Source: Pseudomonas solani (GTDB taxonomy: Bacteria; Pseudomonadota; Gammaproteobacteria; Pseudomonadales; Pseudomonadaceae). From it: 64,000 nt of DNA. The position numbers were made by a program, and so were the translations under genes. The notes under the pieces were generated by a model. The model was given only the letters and a program-made list of their open reading frames with translations, had not been told where the DNA came from and did not search any database. Every line of letters begins with the position of its first letter. Positions within the stretch are counted from its first letter, which is position 1. The stretch covers positions 4,460,501-4,524,500 of the forward strand of contig NZ_AP023081.1 of assembly GCF_026072635.1 (NCBI RefSeq). The letters are read 5' to 3'. Positions 52,885-61,297 of this stretch are shown here, one piece after another.

Positions 52885-53766
52885 TTGATCATTGCAGCTG
52901 CGCACTATCGACTGGAGCACGGCGACCTGGCCCTGGTGCTCGCCCTGGTCCGGGGCGGCAGCCTGGCGCGGGCCGCCGAACTGCTCAAGGTGGACGTCTC
53001 CACGGTGTTCCGCGCGGTGCGCAGGCTGGAGAAGGCCCTGGGCGAGGAACTGTTCGAGAAGAGCCGCGCCGGCTACCTGCCCGGCAGCACCGCGCTGCTC
53101 CTGGCCCAGCAGGCGGAACAGGCCGAGCAGGCCCTGGAGGCGGCACGGGTGGCCCTGGAGCAGGGCCGCGAGGTGCTCAACGGCACCGTGCGCCTGACCT
53201 GCACCGACTCGGTGTTGCACGGCCTGCTGCTGCCGGCCCTGGCGCGCTTCATGCCCAACTACCCGGCGCTGCACCTGGAGCTGGCCACCTCCAACGACTT
53301 CGCCAACCTCAGCCGCCGCGATGCCGACATCGCCCTGCGCCTGACCAATGCGCCGCCGCAACACCTGGTCGGCCGCTGCCTGGGCCAGGTCGCCTACGGT
53401 CTGTGCGCCAGCCCGGCCTACCTGCAAGGGCGCGACGCCAGCGACCTGGCCGCCATGGCCTGGATCGCCCCGGACGAATTCCTGCCCAACCACCCCAGCG
53501 TGGTCTGGCGCCGCCAGCGCTACCCGGCGCTGGTGCCGGCCTACCGCTGCAACAGCATGCTCTCGGTCGCCGAAATGGCCCGTGCCGGGCTCGGCGTGGC
53601 GGCCCTGCCACGCTTCCTCATCGGCGACGGGCTGCAGGCGCTGGAGGGCGAACTGCCGGATTGCGACACCGCCCTGTGGCTGCTGACCCGTCCGGATTGC
53701 CGCGCCCTGCGCTCGGTGGTGACGCTGTTCGACGAGCTGGGCGGCGCCATCCGCCTGGGTCCCTGA
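52885..53766 (+). CDS. LysR-family regulator divergent from the amidotransferase-like gene
   Basis: About 290 aa: HGDLALVLALVRGGSLARAAELLKVDVSTVFRAVRRLEKALGEELFEKSRAGYLP (helix-turn-helix) and an effector domain to GGAIRLGP. No ATG or GTG lies in frame at the expected place. TTG 52885, TTG 52870 and CTG 52912 are the options, none with a clear SD, so the first residue is unsettled. It shares a short AT-rich divergent region with the amidotransferase-like gene. Confidence 0.82.
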   Translation: MIIAAAHYRLEHGDLALVLALVRGGSLARAAELLKVDVSTVFRAVRRLEKALGEELFEKSRAGYLPGSTALLLAQQAEQAEQALEAARVALEQGREVLNGTVRLTCTDSVLHGLLLPALARFMPNYPALHLELATSNDFANLSRRDADIALRLTNAPPQHLVGRCLGQVAYGLCASPAYLQGRDASDLAAMAWIAPDEFLPNHPSVVWRRQRYPALVPAYRCNSMLSVAEMARAGLGVAALPRFLIGDGLQALEGELPDCDTALWLLTRPDCRALRSVVTLFDELGGAIRLGP

Positions 53767-53775
53767 AGGCCGGGT

Positions 53776-54363
53776 TCAGATACCCCATTGCGACAGCCGC
53801 AGGCTGTCCCCCAACTGGTGCGGCTGCAGCCGTGCGGGGCGACGCTGGAGGATTTCCAGCAACTGCTGCAGGCCGTCCCCCAGACGCTGACGCAGATCGT
53901 CGGCGAGGGTGCCGCCCTGGTTGTCGTAGCTGACCTGGGCGTCGATGGCGAAGATGCCGTGCAGCACCTGCTGCGCCTTGAGCGCCGAGAGCACCGGCTT
54001 CAGCGCATAGTCCACCGCGAGCATATGGGCCAGGCTGCCGCCGCTGGCGATGGGCAGCACCGGCTTGTCGCACAGGGCACGCTCCGGCAGCAGGTCGAGC
54101 AGGGTCTTCAGGGCGCCGGAGAAGGACGCCTTGTACACCGGCGTGGCGATCACCAGGGCGTCTGCCGCAGCCACCGCCTCGATCAGCGCCTGCACGTCCG
54201 GGCTGTCGAAGCGCGCGTGGAGCAGGTCCTCGGCCTTGAAGTCGTGGATGCCGAAATGGCGCACGCTGGCGCCGTGCTCCACCAGCCAGCGCTGGCCGTG
54301 GGCGAGGATCACGCCGGAGCGTGAGCGCAGGCCGGGGCTGCCGGCGAGGGTGACGATCCGCAT
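53776..54363 (-). CDS. NADPH-dependent FMN reductase, SsuE-like
   Basis: A 195-aa flavodoxin-like reductase: MRIVTLAGSPGLRSRSGVILAHG (FMN phosphate loop), then ALVIATPVYKASFSGALKTLLDLLPERAL (about residues 68-96), the SsuE signature. It would supply reduced FMN to the monooxygenases in the rightward operon. It is the last gene of the leftward ABC operon, 10 bp after the ATPase. Not named ssuE because the accompanying monooxygenases are not SsuD. Confidence 0.88.
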   Translation of the reverse strand: MRIVTLAGSPGLRSRSGVILAHGQRWLVEHGASVRHFGIHDFKAEDLLHARFDSPDVQALIEAVAAADALVIATPVYKASFSGALKTLLDLLPERALCDKPVLPIASGGSLAHMLAVDYALKPVLSALKAQQVLHGIFAIDAQVSYDNQGGTLADDLRQRLGDGLQQLLEILQRRPARLQPHQLGDSLRLSQWGI

Positions 54364-54373
54364 GCTGCGCTCC

Positions 54374-55201
54374 TCAGGCCGCCTGGCCGGTGGCGGGGGT
54401 GTCGTGGCCGGTCAGCTCGGTGAGCAGTTCTTCCTTGAGCGTCTGCAGCAGCGGCGAGGCGCGGTCGCGCGGGTGCGGCAGGTTGACCCGGATCTCGTGC
54501 CTGATGCGCCCCGGGTGCGAGTCGAGGACGATCACCCGGTCGCCCAGGTAGAGCGCCTCCTCGACGTCGTGGGTGACCATGATCATGGTGCTGCGCTGCT
54601 GGATCCAGATGCGTTGCAGCTCGCGCTGCAGGTGCACGCGGGTGAGGGCGTCGAGGGCCCCCAGGGGCTCGTCGAGCAGCAGCACCTTGGGCTTGTTCAC
54701 CAGCGCCCGGGCGATGGCCGCGCGTTGTGCCATGCCGCCGGAAAGCTGGTGCGGCCAGGCGTTCTCGAAGCCCTGCAGGTTGACCAGGGCGATGTGCTCG
54801 GCCACCAGGCGCTCCTTCTCGGCGGCGCTGAGGCGGTGGTTCTTCAGGGCCAGGGCGATGTTCTCGCGCACGGTCATCCAGGGGAACAGGCGGTGGTCCT
54901 GGAACACGATGCCGCGCTCCAGGCTGGTGGCGGCGATGCGCTGGCCGTCGAGGAGGATCTCGCCCTGGTAGTCGTTCTCCAGGCCGACGATCAGCCGCAG
55001 CAGGGTGGATTTGCCGCAGCCGCTGGCGCCGACGATGCTGACGAACTCGCCGGGGGCGACCTTCAGGTCGATGCCTTCGAGCACCGGCAGGTCGCGGCCC
55101 TCAATGCGGTACTGCTTGCTCAGGCCGCGGATCTCCAGGGCGCCGGGGAGGGTCTGTTGCTGCCCCGTGGGGGCGTGCTGTGCGAGTGCTGTCATGGTCA
55201 T
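54374..55201 (-). CDS. ABC transporter ATPase, nitrate/sulfonate/taurine (SsuB/TauB) type
   Basis: A 275-aa ATPase. Walker A GASGCGKST (about residues 58-66), Q-loop VFQDHRLFPW, signature LSGGMAQRAAIARAL, Walker B VLLLDEPLGALD, H-loop MVTHDVEEALYLGDRV. The QDHRL/FPWMTV region is the SsuB/TauB type. Starts considered: TTG 55204, ATG 55201 and ATG 55195; the last has the best spacing to GCAGG. It follows the permease by about 10 bp. Confidence 0.9.
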   Translation of the reverse strand: MTMTALAQHAPTGQQQTLPGALEIRGLSKQYRIEGRDLPVLEGIDLKVAPGEFVSIVGASGCGKSTLLRLIVGLENDYQGEILLDGQRIAATSLERGIVFQDHRLFPWMTVRENIALALKNHRLSAAEKERLVAEHIALVNLQGFENAWPHQLSGGMAQRAAIARALVNKPKVLLLDEPLGALDALTRVHLQRELQRIWIQQRSTMIMVTHDVEEALYLGDRVIVLDSHPGRIRHEIRVNLPHPRDRASPLLQTLKEELLTELTGHDTPATGQAA

Positions 55202-55211
55202 CAACCTGCGT

Positions 55212-55982
55212 TCAACGGGTGTTGCGCCAGCGCAGCAGATAGCGCGCCAGGCGGGAAAAGGTGAGGTTCATCAGGTAGCCGAGCAGGCCGATGCAGAGCA
55301 CCGCGAGGACGATCACTTCCATGCGCGAGCCAGCTTCGGCGCTCATCATCAGGTTGCCCAGGCCGGCCCCGGAGGAGAGGAACAGCTCGCTGCCCACCGC
55401 CGTCACCCAGGCGAAGGCCAGGGCGTGCAGCAGGCCGTTGGCGATGCTTGGCAGCGCGGCGGGCAGCAGCACGTGGCGGAACTGCTGCAAGGGGCCCAGC
55501 TCGAAGACCCGGCCCACCTCGCGGTAGCGCTTCTCCACCTGGGTGAAACCCTCGTAGGTGTTGAGCACCATCGGGTAGAAGGCGGCGAGGGAGACGATCA
55601 ACACCTTGGAGAATTCGCCATTGCCGAACCACATGGCGATCAGCGGGATCCAGCCCAGCATCGGCACCTGGCGGATGGAGTGGAACAGCGGGCCGATGAC
55701 CCGGTCGGCCACCTTCGACAGCGCCATCAGCACACCCAGGCCCAGGCCGAACAGCACGCCGAACAACAGCCCGCCGCTGGTGCGCGCCAGGCTGGCGAAG
55801 AGATTGACCAGCAGCTCGCCGTTGCCCAGCAGCTCCACCAGCGCCTGGCCGATGCGGCTCAGCGGGACGAAGGCATAAGCGTTGGCGGCGTCCTGGCGCG
55901 ACAGGGCTTCCCAGCCGGCCACCAGGGCCAGCGGCAGCACCAGGCCACGCAGGCGCGGCAGCCATGAAAGGATTCGGGACAT
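55212..55982 (-). CDS. ABC permease, SsuC/TauC type (second of a pair)
   Basis: A 256-aa inner-membrane permease of six helices. The EAA-like loop is KVLIVSLAAFYPMVLNTYEGFTQVEKRYREVGRVFELGPLQQFRHVLLPAALPSI (about residues 125-180). AGGAG lies 6 nt before ATG 55982, favouring it over 55988. It follows another full-length permease by 9 bp; the two could form a heterodimeric channel. Confidence 0.88.
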   Translation of the reverse strand: MSRILSWLPRLRGLVLPLALVAGWEALSRQDAANAYAFVPLSRIGQALVELLGNGELLVNLFASLARTSGGLLFGVLFGLGLGVLMALSKVADRVIGPLFHSIRQVPMLGWIPLIAMWFGNGEFSKVLIVSLAAFYPMVLNTYEGFTQVEKRYREVGRVFELGPLQQFRHVLLPAALPSIANGLLHALAFAWVTAVGSELFLSSGAGLGNLMMSAEAGSRMEVIVLAVLCIGLLGYLMNLTFSRLARYLLRWRNTR

Positions 55983-55991
55983 GGGCATCTC

Positions 55992-56759
55992 CTAGCGCGA
56001 CTGCCAGCGGAACAGGCGACGTTCCAGCAGGCGGAAAACGAAATCGAGGCTGAAGCCGATCACCCCGGTGACCAGCACGCCGACCATCACCACATCGATG
56101 CGCAGCATCTGCCGGCCCATCTCGATCATCTGCCCCAGGCCGCTGTCGGCGGCCAGCAGCTCGGCGGCCACCAGCACCACCCAGGCGCGGGTCAGGCTGA
56201 TGCGCAGGCCGGTGATGATCGGTGGCGCGGCAGCGGGGAAGGCCACCTCGCGCACCAGGGTCGGCCAGCTCAGGCGATACACGTCGGCCACCTCGAAGTA
56301 GCTGCGCGGGATGGCCTTCACCCCCTCGCTGGCGGCCAGGGCCACCGGGAAGAACGCCGCCTTGGCGACGATGACGATCTTGAAGGTCTCCTCGATGCCG
56401 AAGAACAGCACGAACATCGGGATCAGGGCGATGCTGGGAATCTGCCGCAGGCAATGGAACAGCGGGCCGCAATAGGCCTCCACCTGTTTCGACAGTGCCA
56501 TCAGCACGCCGAAGGCCAGGCCGCCAGCGGCGCCGAAGCAGAAGCCCAGGCCCAGGCGCGACAGGCTGCCGCCCAGGTGCTCCTGCAGCTCGCCGCTCTG
56601 CAGCAGTTCCTCGAAGGCCTGCAGCACGTGCAGCGGCGGGATCAGCAACTGACGCGGGAACAGGCCGGCGTCGGCCACCAGGGCCCAGAGCGCGAGCAGC
56701 GCCAGGGGCGAGATCAGCCAGGTGAGCGCACCTGGCAGGCGTTTCAGGGTCGCGGTCAT
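55992..56759 (-). CDS. ABC permease, SsuC/TauC type (first of a pair)
   Basis: A 255-aa permease with six helices and the EAA-like loop KIVIVAKAAFFPVALAASEGVKAIPRSYFEVADVYRLSWPTLVREVAFPAAAPPII. GAGG lies 6 nt before ATG 56759; an upstream in-frame ATG at 56771 abuts the MFS stop. No substrate-binding protein gene is in this operon. Confidence 0.88.
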   Translation of the reverse strand: MTATLKRLPGALTWLISPLALLALWALVADAGLFPRQLLIPPLHVLQAFEELLQSGELQEHLGGSLSRLGLGFCFGAAGGLAFGVLMALSKQVEAYCGPLFHCLRQIPSIALIPMFVLFFGIEETFKIVIVAKAAFFPVALAASEGVKAIPRSYFEVADVYRLSWPTLVREVAFPAAAPPIITGLRISLTRAWVVLVAAELLAADSGLGQMIEMGRQMLRIDVVMVGVLVTGVIGFSLDFVFRLLERRLFRWQSR

Positions 56760-56771
56760 GTCAGGCCTCAT

Positions 56772-57959
56772 TCAACAGCGAGGGGCGTTGGCCGGCGTGC
56801 GGCGCCGGGCGCGCAACCAGCAGGCGAGGGCGGTGGCCAGCACCAGGGGAATCCAGCCGAGGAACAGGTTGCCGAGCCCCACCAGGTGGCTGACCAGCCC
56901 GCCGAGCATGGCGCCGCCGAAGCCGCCGAGCATGGTGGCGAGGTTGAACAGGCCGGAGATCTTGCTCTTGTCCATGGCGTGGCTGGCCAGCTGCGCCATG
57001 TTCACCAGGTGCACCTGGGCCGCCGCGATGCTCAGCAGCACCGCGCCCAGGGCCAGCAGCCAGTAGTGGTGGGCCAGCCCCAGCAGGACCAGCGCCGCCA
57101 CCGCCGCCAGCAGGCTGGAGCCATAGGCGAAGGCGCGGCCGCCGAGCTGCACCAGGCGGCCGAGGCCGAACAGTGCGAGCACCGAGGCCAGCCCCTGGAC
57201 CATCACCAGGCTCACCGCCTGGCCCTGGGTCAGCCCGGCCACCTGCATGGCCAGCAACAGGATGAAGGTGCCGTAGAGGGAGCCGGTGGAGGCGCTGACC
57301 GCCTCGATCAGGCAGCTCTCGCTGATCGCCGGGTTGGCCAGCATGCCGCGCACCTCGTCCAGCAGCCCGCCACCGGGTGCGCTGGCGGCGCTCTCGTCGC
57401 CGCCGGCCTCGTTCCAGAAGCCCAGGCTGTAGGCGGCCATGGCGCCGAAGCACAGGCCGATCACCACGAAGCCCAGGGTGAAGCTGCCGGTGCCACTCAG
57501 GGCATTGCCCAGCAGCGGGCCGATCAGCCCCATGCCCAGGGTCAGCGCACCGCGGTACCAGCCGGCCTTGGCGTGGCCGATATGGCGCAGCTGGCGGAGG
57601 AAGGCGCTGTTCATCGAAACGATGCGGAAGGGGATGCACAGGCCGATCAGCAGCCGAGCCAGCGCCAGCCACCACCAACTGGCGAACACCGGGATCAGCA
57701 GGTTCAGCAGCATCGGCCCGAGGCTGGCGAGGAAGTACACCCGCCGCGCGCCGAAGCGGGCGATGACGAAGCCGGCGGGCAGGGTGACGAAGATCATCCC
57801 CAGGGACTCCATGGCGGCGATCACGCCGATCTGCATGGAGTTGGCACCCAGCTCCAGCGCATAGAGGGTGGTGACGATCTTGGCCATGCCGATGGTGGCG
57901 CCACTGAAGGCGGCCAGCAGCAGGAAATTGAACAGGAAGGCGGACTGGCGCTGGCTCAT
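56772..57959 (-). CDS. MFS transporter heading the leftward sulfur operon
   Basis: A 395-aa, 12-helix transporter: MSQRQSAFLFNFLLLAAFSGATIGMAKIVTTLYALELGANSMQIGVIAAMESLGMIFVTLPAGFVIARFGARRVYF (helices 1-3 and loop 2-3). ATG 57959 was chosen because the predicted sigma54-type start would lie near 58085, downstream of the first in-frame ATG at 58103. It ends just before the first permease gene. It may export a desulfurised product or act as a second importer. Confidence 0.85.
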   Translation of the reverse strand: MSQRQSAFLFNFLLLAAFSGATIGMAKIVTTLYALELGANSMQIGVIAAMESLGMIFVTLPAGFVIARFGARRVYFLASLGPMLLNLLIPVFASWWWLALARLLIGLCIPFRIVSMNSAFLRQLRHIGHAKAGWYRGALTLGMGLIGPLLGNALSGTGSFTLGFVVIGLCFGAMAAYSLGFWNEAGGDESAASAPGGGLLDEVRGMLANPAISESCLIEAVSASTGSLYGTFILLLAMQVAGLTQGQAVSLVMVQGLASVLALFGLGRLVQLGGRAFAYGSSLLAAVAALVLLGLAHHYWLLALGAVLLSIAAAQVHLVNMAQLASHAMDKSKISGLFNLATMLGGFGGAMLGGLVSHLVGLGNLFLGWIPLVLATALACWLRARRRTPANAPRC

Positions 57960-58095
57960 GGTCGCGCCCCGCATGGCGGGAGCGATGCCGTGAAGAGCGA
58001 GGGTGGAACAGGTATCGGCTGCATGGGTGGAGTCCTGGGCGAACAGCTGGCAGTCGGTAGCGCAAGGCGCATCGACCGCATGGGCCAGGTGACAT

Positions 58096-58110
58096 AGCAG
58101 CATGCGTGCC
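58096..58110 (-). promoter_or_regulatory. Candidate sigma54 promoter of the leftward MFS-ABC-reductase operon
   Basis: Read leftward: GGCACG-CATG-CTGCT. GG and GC are exactly 10 nt apart as sigma54 requires; the match to TGGCACG-N4-TTGC is good except the first T and one T of TTGC. An AT-rich tract (AATTGAAATCAAAAA) lies just upstream. Confidence 0.5.
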
Positions 58111-58123
58111 GCTTTTTGATTTC

Positions 58124-58141
58124 AATTCAAGCCATTGAATT
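58124..58141. promoter_or_regulatory. AATTCAA-GCCA-TTGAATT palindrome
   Basis: Perfect 7-bp inverted arms with a 4-bp spacer, 14 bp upstream of the leftward sigma54-like promoter. Half-site TTGAATT recurs at 58634-58640 near the rightward promoter. A likely binding site for a shared regulator. Confidence 0.5.
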
Positions 58142-58630
58142 AAAAGGGATTTATTTTGATGGGCGGCGCGATTGCGGATGCCGTGCTGCAAGGCCAGCAG
58201 CCCGGTGCTTGCATGGTGTTGCTGGGGCAGCAGTGCAGCGACAGGGTGTTTTTCCGGTGGCGCGGCGCGGTTTATGGGGGGAACTGTGTGGGAGCGAATT
58301 CATTCGCGATGCTTTTCGCGGTTGAAACCGCTCCCACAGGAGTAGGGTGGACCCCGCTTTATCGGTCCACCAATCGGGGTCATGCCGGGCTCCGCTGGTG
58401 GATGAAAAAAGCGTCATCCACCCTACAAGGGGCAACCGCAAGGCCTCGGGATGGGAGGGCTTTTTATGTAGGGTGGGCTTCAGCCCACCAACCCCCCCCC
58501 CGCACAAAAGCTTCGCGAGCAGAGCTCGCTCCTACGGTGAGGCCCTCGCTCATCAACTGTTGTTCCAGCAACACCTGACCAACAGATTGCCTGCTCCAGC
58601 AGCCATGAAGTGTTGGACAAAAACTCTATC
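58142..58630. repeat. Repeat insertions between the divergent sulfur promoters
   Basis: No gene was seen. Contains GTGGGAGCGAATTCATTCGCGA (about 58289-58310) with an inverted GAAACCGCTCCCAC remnant, GTAGGGTGGACCCCGCTTTATCGGTCCACC (about 58343-58372), GGTGGATGAAAAAAGCGTCATCCACCC (about 58398-58425), a GTAGGGTGGGCTTCAGCCCACC copy (about 58470-58491), and a run of nine C residues near 58492-58501. Confidence 0.65.
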
Positions 58631-58657
58631 TAATTGAATTTAAAGGAAATAAAAATC

Positions 58658-58673
58658 AGGCACGGCTTGTGCT
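58658..58673 (+). promoter_or_regulatory. Candidate sigma54 promoter of the sfn-type operon
   Basis: AGGCACG-GCTT-GTGCT: GG (58659-58660) and GC (58671-58672) are 10 nt apart and CACG is perfect. Upstream is an A/T-rich tract with TTGAATT. In P. putida, sfn genes need sigma54 and the activator SfnR, which agrees with SfnB-type genes being downstream. Confidence 0.55.
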
Positions 58674-58683
58674 TTGTCTCCTT

Positions 58684-58806
58684 GCAAGCAAGGTCGCGGG
58701 TGTTCGCGATCCAACAGCGCTGCGGAGAGCCTGTATTCCCCCTCACGCTTCCGTCCTCCCGCCTTGCTTGCCTCCGCCTCCTTCATGCCCGGAATCCCGG
58801 GTGAAG
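58684..58806 (+). other. Structured leader of the sfn-type operon
   Basis: GCAAGCAAGG (58684-58693) pairs perfectly with CCTTGCTTGC (58762-58771), closing a 68-nt loop. A second hairpin, CCTTCA..CCCGG / CCGGG.TGAAGG (about 58779-58806), ends about 36 nt before the start codon. Could act in translation or attenuation control. Confidence 0.4.
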
Positions 58807-58842
58807 GAAGCCTGAAAACGCACATTGCCCAAGGCCACATGC

Positions 58843-60078
58843 ATGACTAACGAAACCGAACCCAAGGTTCTTCGTGATGAAGCGCCGCCGCTACTCCCGG
58901 CGGCGCTGATCGAGAACGATGCCCAGGCCCTGCTCGCCGCCCACGAAGTGGCGAAGCTGGCCAAGGAAGGGGCTGCACACCGTGACCGCGAACGCCTGCT
59001 GCCCTGGCGCGAGCTGGAGCTCTTCACCCGGCTCGGCCTGGGTGGCATCCGCATCCCGCGCGCCTATGGCGGCGCCGAGGTGTCCTACGTCACCCTCGCC
59101 GAGGTGTTCCGCATCATCTGCGCGGCCGACCCGGCGCTGGGGCAGATCCCGCAGAACCAGTTCGGCCTGCTCAGCGTCATCGAGTACGTCGGCAGCGAGG
59201 CGCAGAAGCGCAAGGTCTTCGCCGGCATCCTCGCCGGGCGCCGCCTGGCCAACGCCGGGCCCGAGCGCAACACCAAGCACACCCTGGAGATCAAGGCGCG
59301 CATCACCCGCGGCAACGCCGGCCTCGAGGTCAGCGGCGAGAAGTTCTATTCCACCGGCGCGCTGTTCGCCCACTGGGTGGCGGTCAAGGCCATCGACGAC
59401 AGCGGTGTCGGCGTGCTCTCCCTGGTGGAGCGCGGGGTGCCGGGGCTGGCGATAGTCGACGACTGGTCCGGCTTCGGCCAGCGCACCACCGCCAGCGGCA
59501 CCGTGCTGCTGGACCGCGCCCCCGTGGCCGACGACCTGGTGTTCCACAACGGCCGCCTGGCCGAGGTGCCGAGCATCCAGGGCGCGCTGTCGCAGCTGAT
59601 CCAGGCGGCTATCGACGCCGGCATCGCCGAGGCCGCCATCGACGACGCCATCGCCTTCATCCGTGAGCGCTCGCGGCCCTGGGTCGACGCCGGCGTCGAG
59701 CGCGCCAGCGAAGAGCTCTACACCATTGCCGAGATCGGCCGCCTGAAGGTCGAGCTGAACGCCGCCAACGCGCTGCTGGAACGCGCCGGGCAGGTACTCG
59801 ACGAGATCGCCGCCGCGCCCATCGACGCCGCGGCTGCCGCCCGTGCCTCCATCGCCGTCGCCGAGGCCAAGGTGCTGACCACCGAGATCAGCCTGCTGGC
59901 CAGCGAGAAGCTGTTCGAGCTGGCCGGCAGTCGCGCCACCCTCGCCGAGTTCAACCTCGACCGCCACTGGCGCAACGCCCGGGTGCACACCCTGCACGAC
60001 CCGGTGCGCTGGAAGGTCCACGCCGTCGGCAACTACCACCTCAATGGCGCCTTCCCGGCGCGTCATTCCTGGATATGA
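58843..60078 (+). CDS. sfnB: SfnB-family flavin monooxygenase/acyl-CoA dehydrogenase-like, copy 1
   Basis: A 411-aa member of the acyl-CoA dehydrogenase fold group used in sulfur acquisition (SfnB/DszC relatives), FMNH2-dependent. LGLGGIRIPRAYGGAEVSYVTLAEVFRIICAADPALGQIPQNQFGLL and the C-terminal NLDRHWRNARVHTLHDPVRWK are family signatures. These proteins oxidise dimethylsulfone-type or other organosulfur substrates. Start ATG 58843, with AAGG upstream. First gene of the rightward operon. Confidence 0.87.
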   Translation: MTNETEPKVLRDEAPPLLPAALIENDAQALLAAHEVAKLAKEGAAHRDRERLLPWRELELFTRLGLGGIRIPRAYGGAEVSYVTLAEVFRIICAADPALGQIPQNQFGLLSVIEYVGSEAQKRKVFAGILAGRRLANAGPERNTKHTLEIKARITRGNAGLEVSGEKFYSTGALFAHWVAVKAIDDSGVGVLSLVERGVPGLAIVDDWSGFGQRTTASGTVLLDRAPVADDLVFHNGRLAEVPSIQGALSQLIQAAIDAGIAEAAIDDAIAFIRERSRPWVDAGVERASEELYTIAEIGRLKVELNAANALLERAGQVLDEIAAAPIDAAAAARASIAVAEAKVLTTEISLLASEKLFELAGSRATLAEFNLDRHWRNARVHTLHDPVRWKVHAVGNYHLNGAFPARHSWI

Positions 60079-60088
60079 GGCAGCGCCC

Positions 60089-61297
60089 ATGACCCTCCTG
60101 CAACCGCAACAGGGCCCGGCGGTGGCCATCATCCGCGACGACGCCGAGGCCCTGGCCGTGGCCCGGCAACTGGCCGAGGCATTCCGCAGCGGCGCCGCCG
60201 AGCGCGACCGCGAGCGGCGCCTGCCCCATGCCGAACTCGACACCTTCAGCCGCTCCGGCCTGTGGGGCATCACCGTGCCCCGCGCGTTCGGTGGCGCCGG
60301 GGTGTCCCGCGTCACCCTGGCCCGCGTGGTGGCGATCATCTGCGCCGCCGACAGCTCCATCGGGCAGATCCCGCAGAACCATTTCTACGCCCTGGAAGTG
60401 CTGCGGGTGAACGGCAGCGAGGCCCAGCAACGGCGCCTGTTCGCCGCCGCCCTGGCCGGCGAGCGCTTCGGCAACGCCCTGGCGGAAATCGGCACGCGCA
60501 CCTCCAACGACCGCACCACCAGGCTGGTCGGCGACGGTGATGATTTCCGCATCCAGGGCCGCAAGTTCTACTGCACCGGTGCGCTCTATGCCCAACGCGT
60601 GCCGACCCTGGCCATAGGTGAGGACGGCCACCAGCACTTCGCCTTCGTCGAGCGCGATGCACCGGGGCTGGAGATCGTCGACGACTGGTCCGGTTTCGGC
60701 CAGCGCACCACCGGCAGCGGCACCGCGATCTTCGACGACGTGCCGGTGGCAGCGGAGGACGTGGTGTCGTTCCAGGCCGCCTTCGAGCGCCCGACCACGG
60801 TCGGCCCCTTCGCCCAGATCCTCCACGCCGCCATCGACGCCGGCATCGCCCGCGAAGCCTATGAAGACGCCCTGGCGTTCGTGCGCACCCGCTCGCGGCC
60901 GTGGATCGACGCCGGGGTGGACAAGGCCAGCGACGACCCGCTGGCGATCCACGAATTCGGCCGCCTGGCCATCCGCCTGCACGCCGCCGAGGCCATCCTC
61001 GACCGCGCCGGGCGCATCCTCGACGCCGCCACGGCGGAGCCCACGGTGGAGAGCGTCGCCGCTGCCTCCATCGCCGTCGCCGAGGCCCGTGCGCTGACCA
61101 CCGAGGTGTCGCTCAACGCCGGCAGCAAGCTGCTGGAGCTGGCCGGCACCCGCGCCACCCTGGCCGAGCACAACCTCGACCGCCACTGGCGCAACGCCCG
61201 GGTGCACACCCTGCACGACCCGGTGCGCTGGAAGTACCACGCGGTGGGCAACTACTACCTCAACGAGGTACTGCCACCACGACGGGGGACGATCTGA
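60089..61297 (+). CDS. SfnB-family flavin monooxygenase, copy 2
   Basis: A 402-aa paralogue of the preceding gene (LWGITVPRAFGGAGVSRVTLARVVAIICAADSSIGQIPQNHFYAL; ending NLDRHWRNARVHTLHDPVRWKYHAVGNYYLNE). It starts 11 nt after copy 1 and its stop overlaps the next start by 1 nt, so translation is coupled. Two copies with different substrate regions suggest different substrates or a heteromer. Confidence 0.87.
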   Translation: MTLLQPQQGPAVAIIRDDAEALAVARQLAEAFRSGAAERDRERRLPHAELDTFSRSGLWGITVPRAFGGAGVSRVTLARVVAIICAADSSIGQIPQNHFYALEVLRVNGSEAQQRRLFAAALAGERFGNALAEIGTRTSNDRTTRLVGDGDDFRIQGRKFYCTGALYAQRVPTLAIGEDGHQHFAFVERDAPGLEIVDDWSGFGQRTTGSGTAIFDDVPVAAEDVVSFQAAFERPTTVGPFAQILHAAIDAGIAREAYEDALAFVRTRSRPWIDAGVDKASDDPLAIHEFGRLAIRLHAAEAILDRAGRILDAATAEPTVESVAAASIAVAEARALTTEVSLNAGSKLLELAGTRATLAEHNLDRHWRNARVHTLHDPVRWKYHAVGNYYLNEVLPPRRGTI

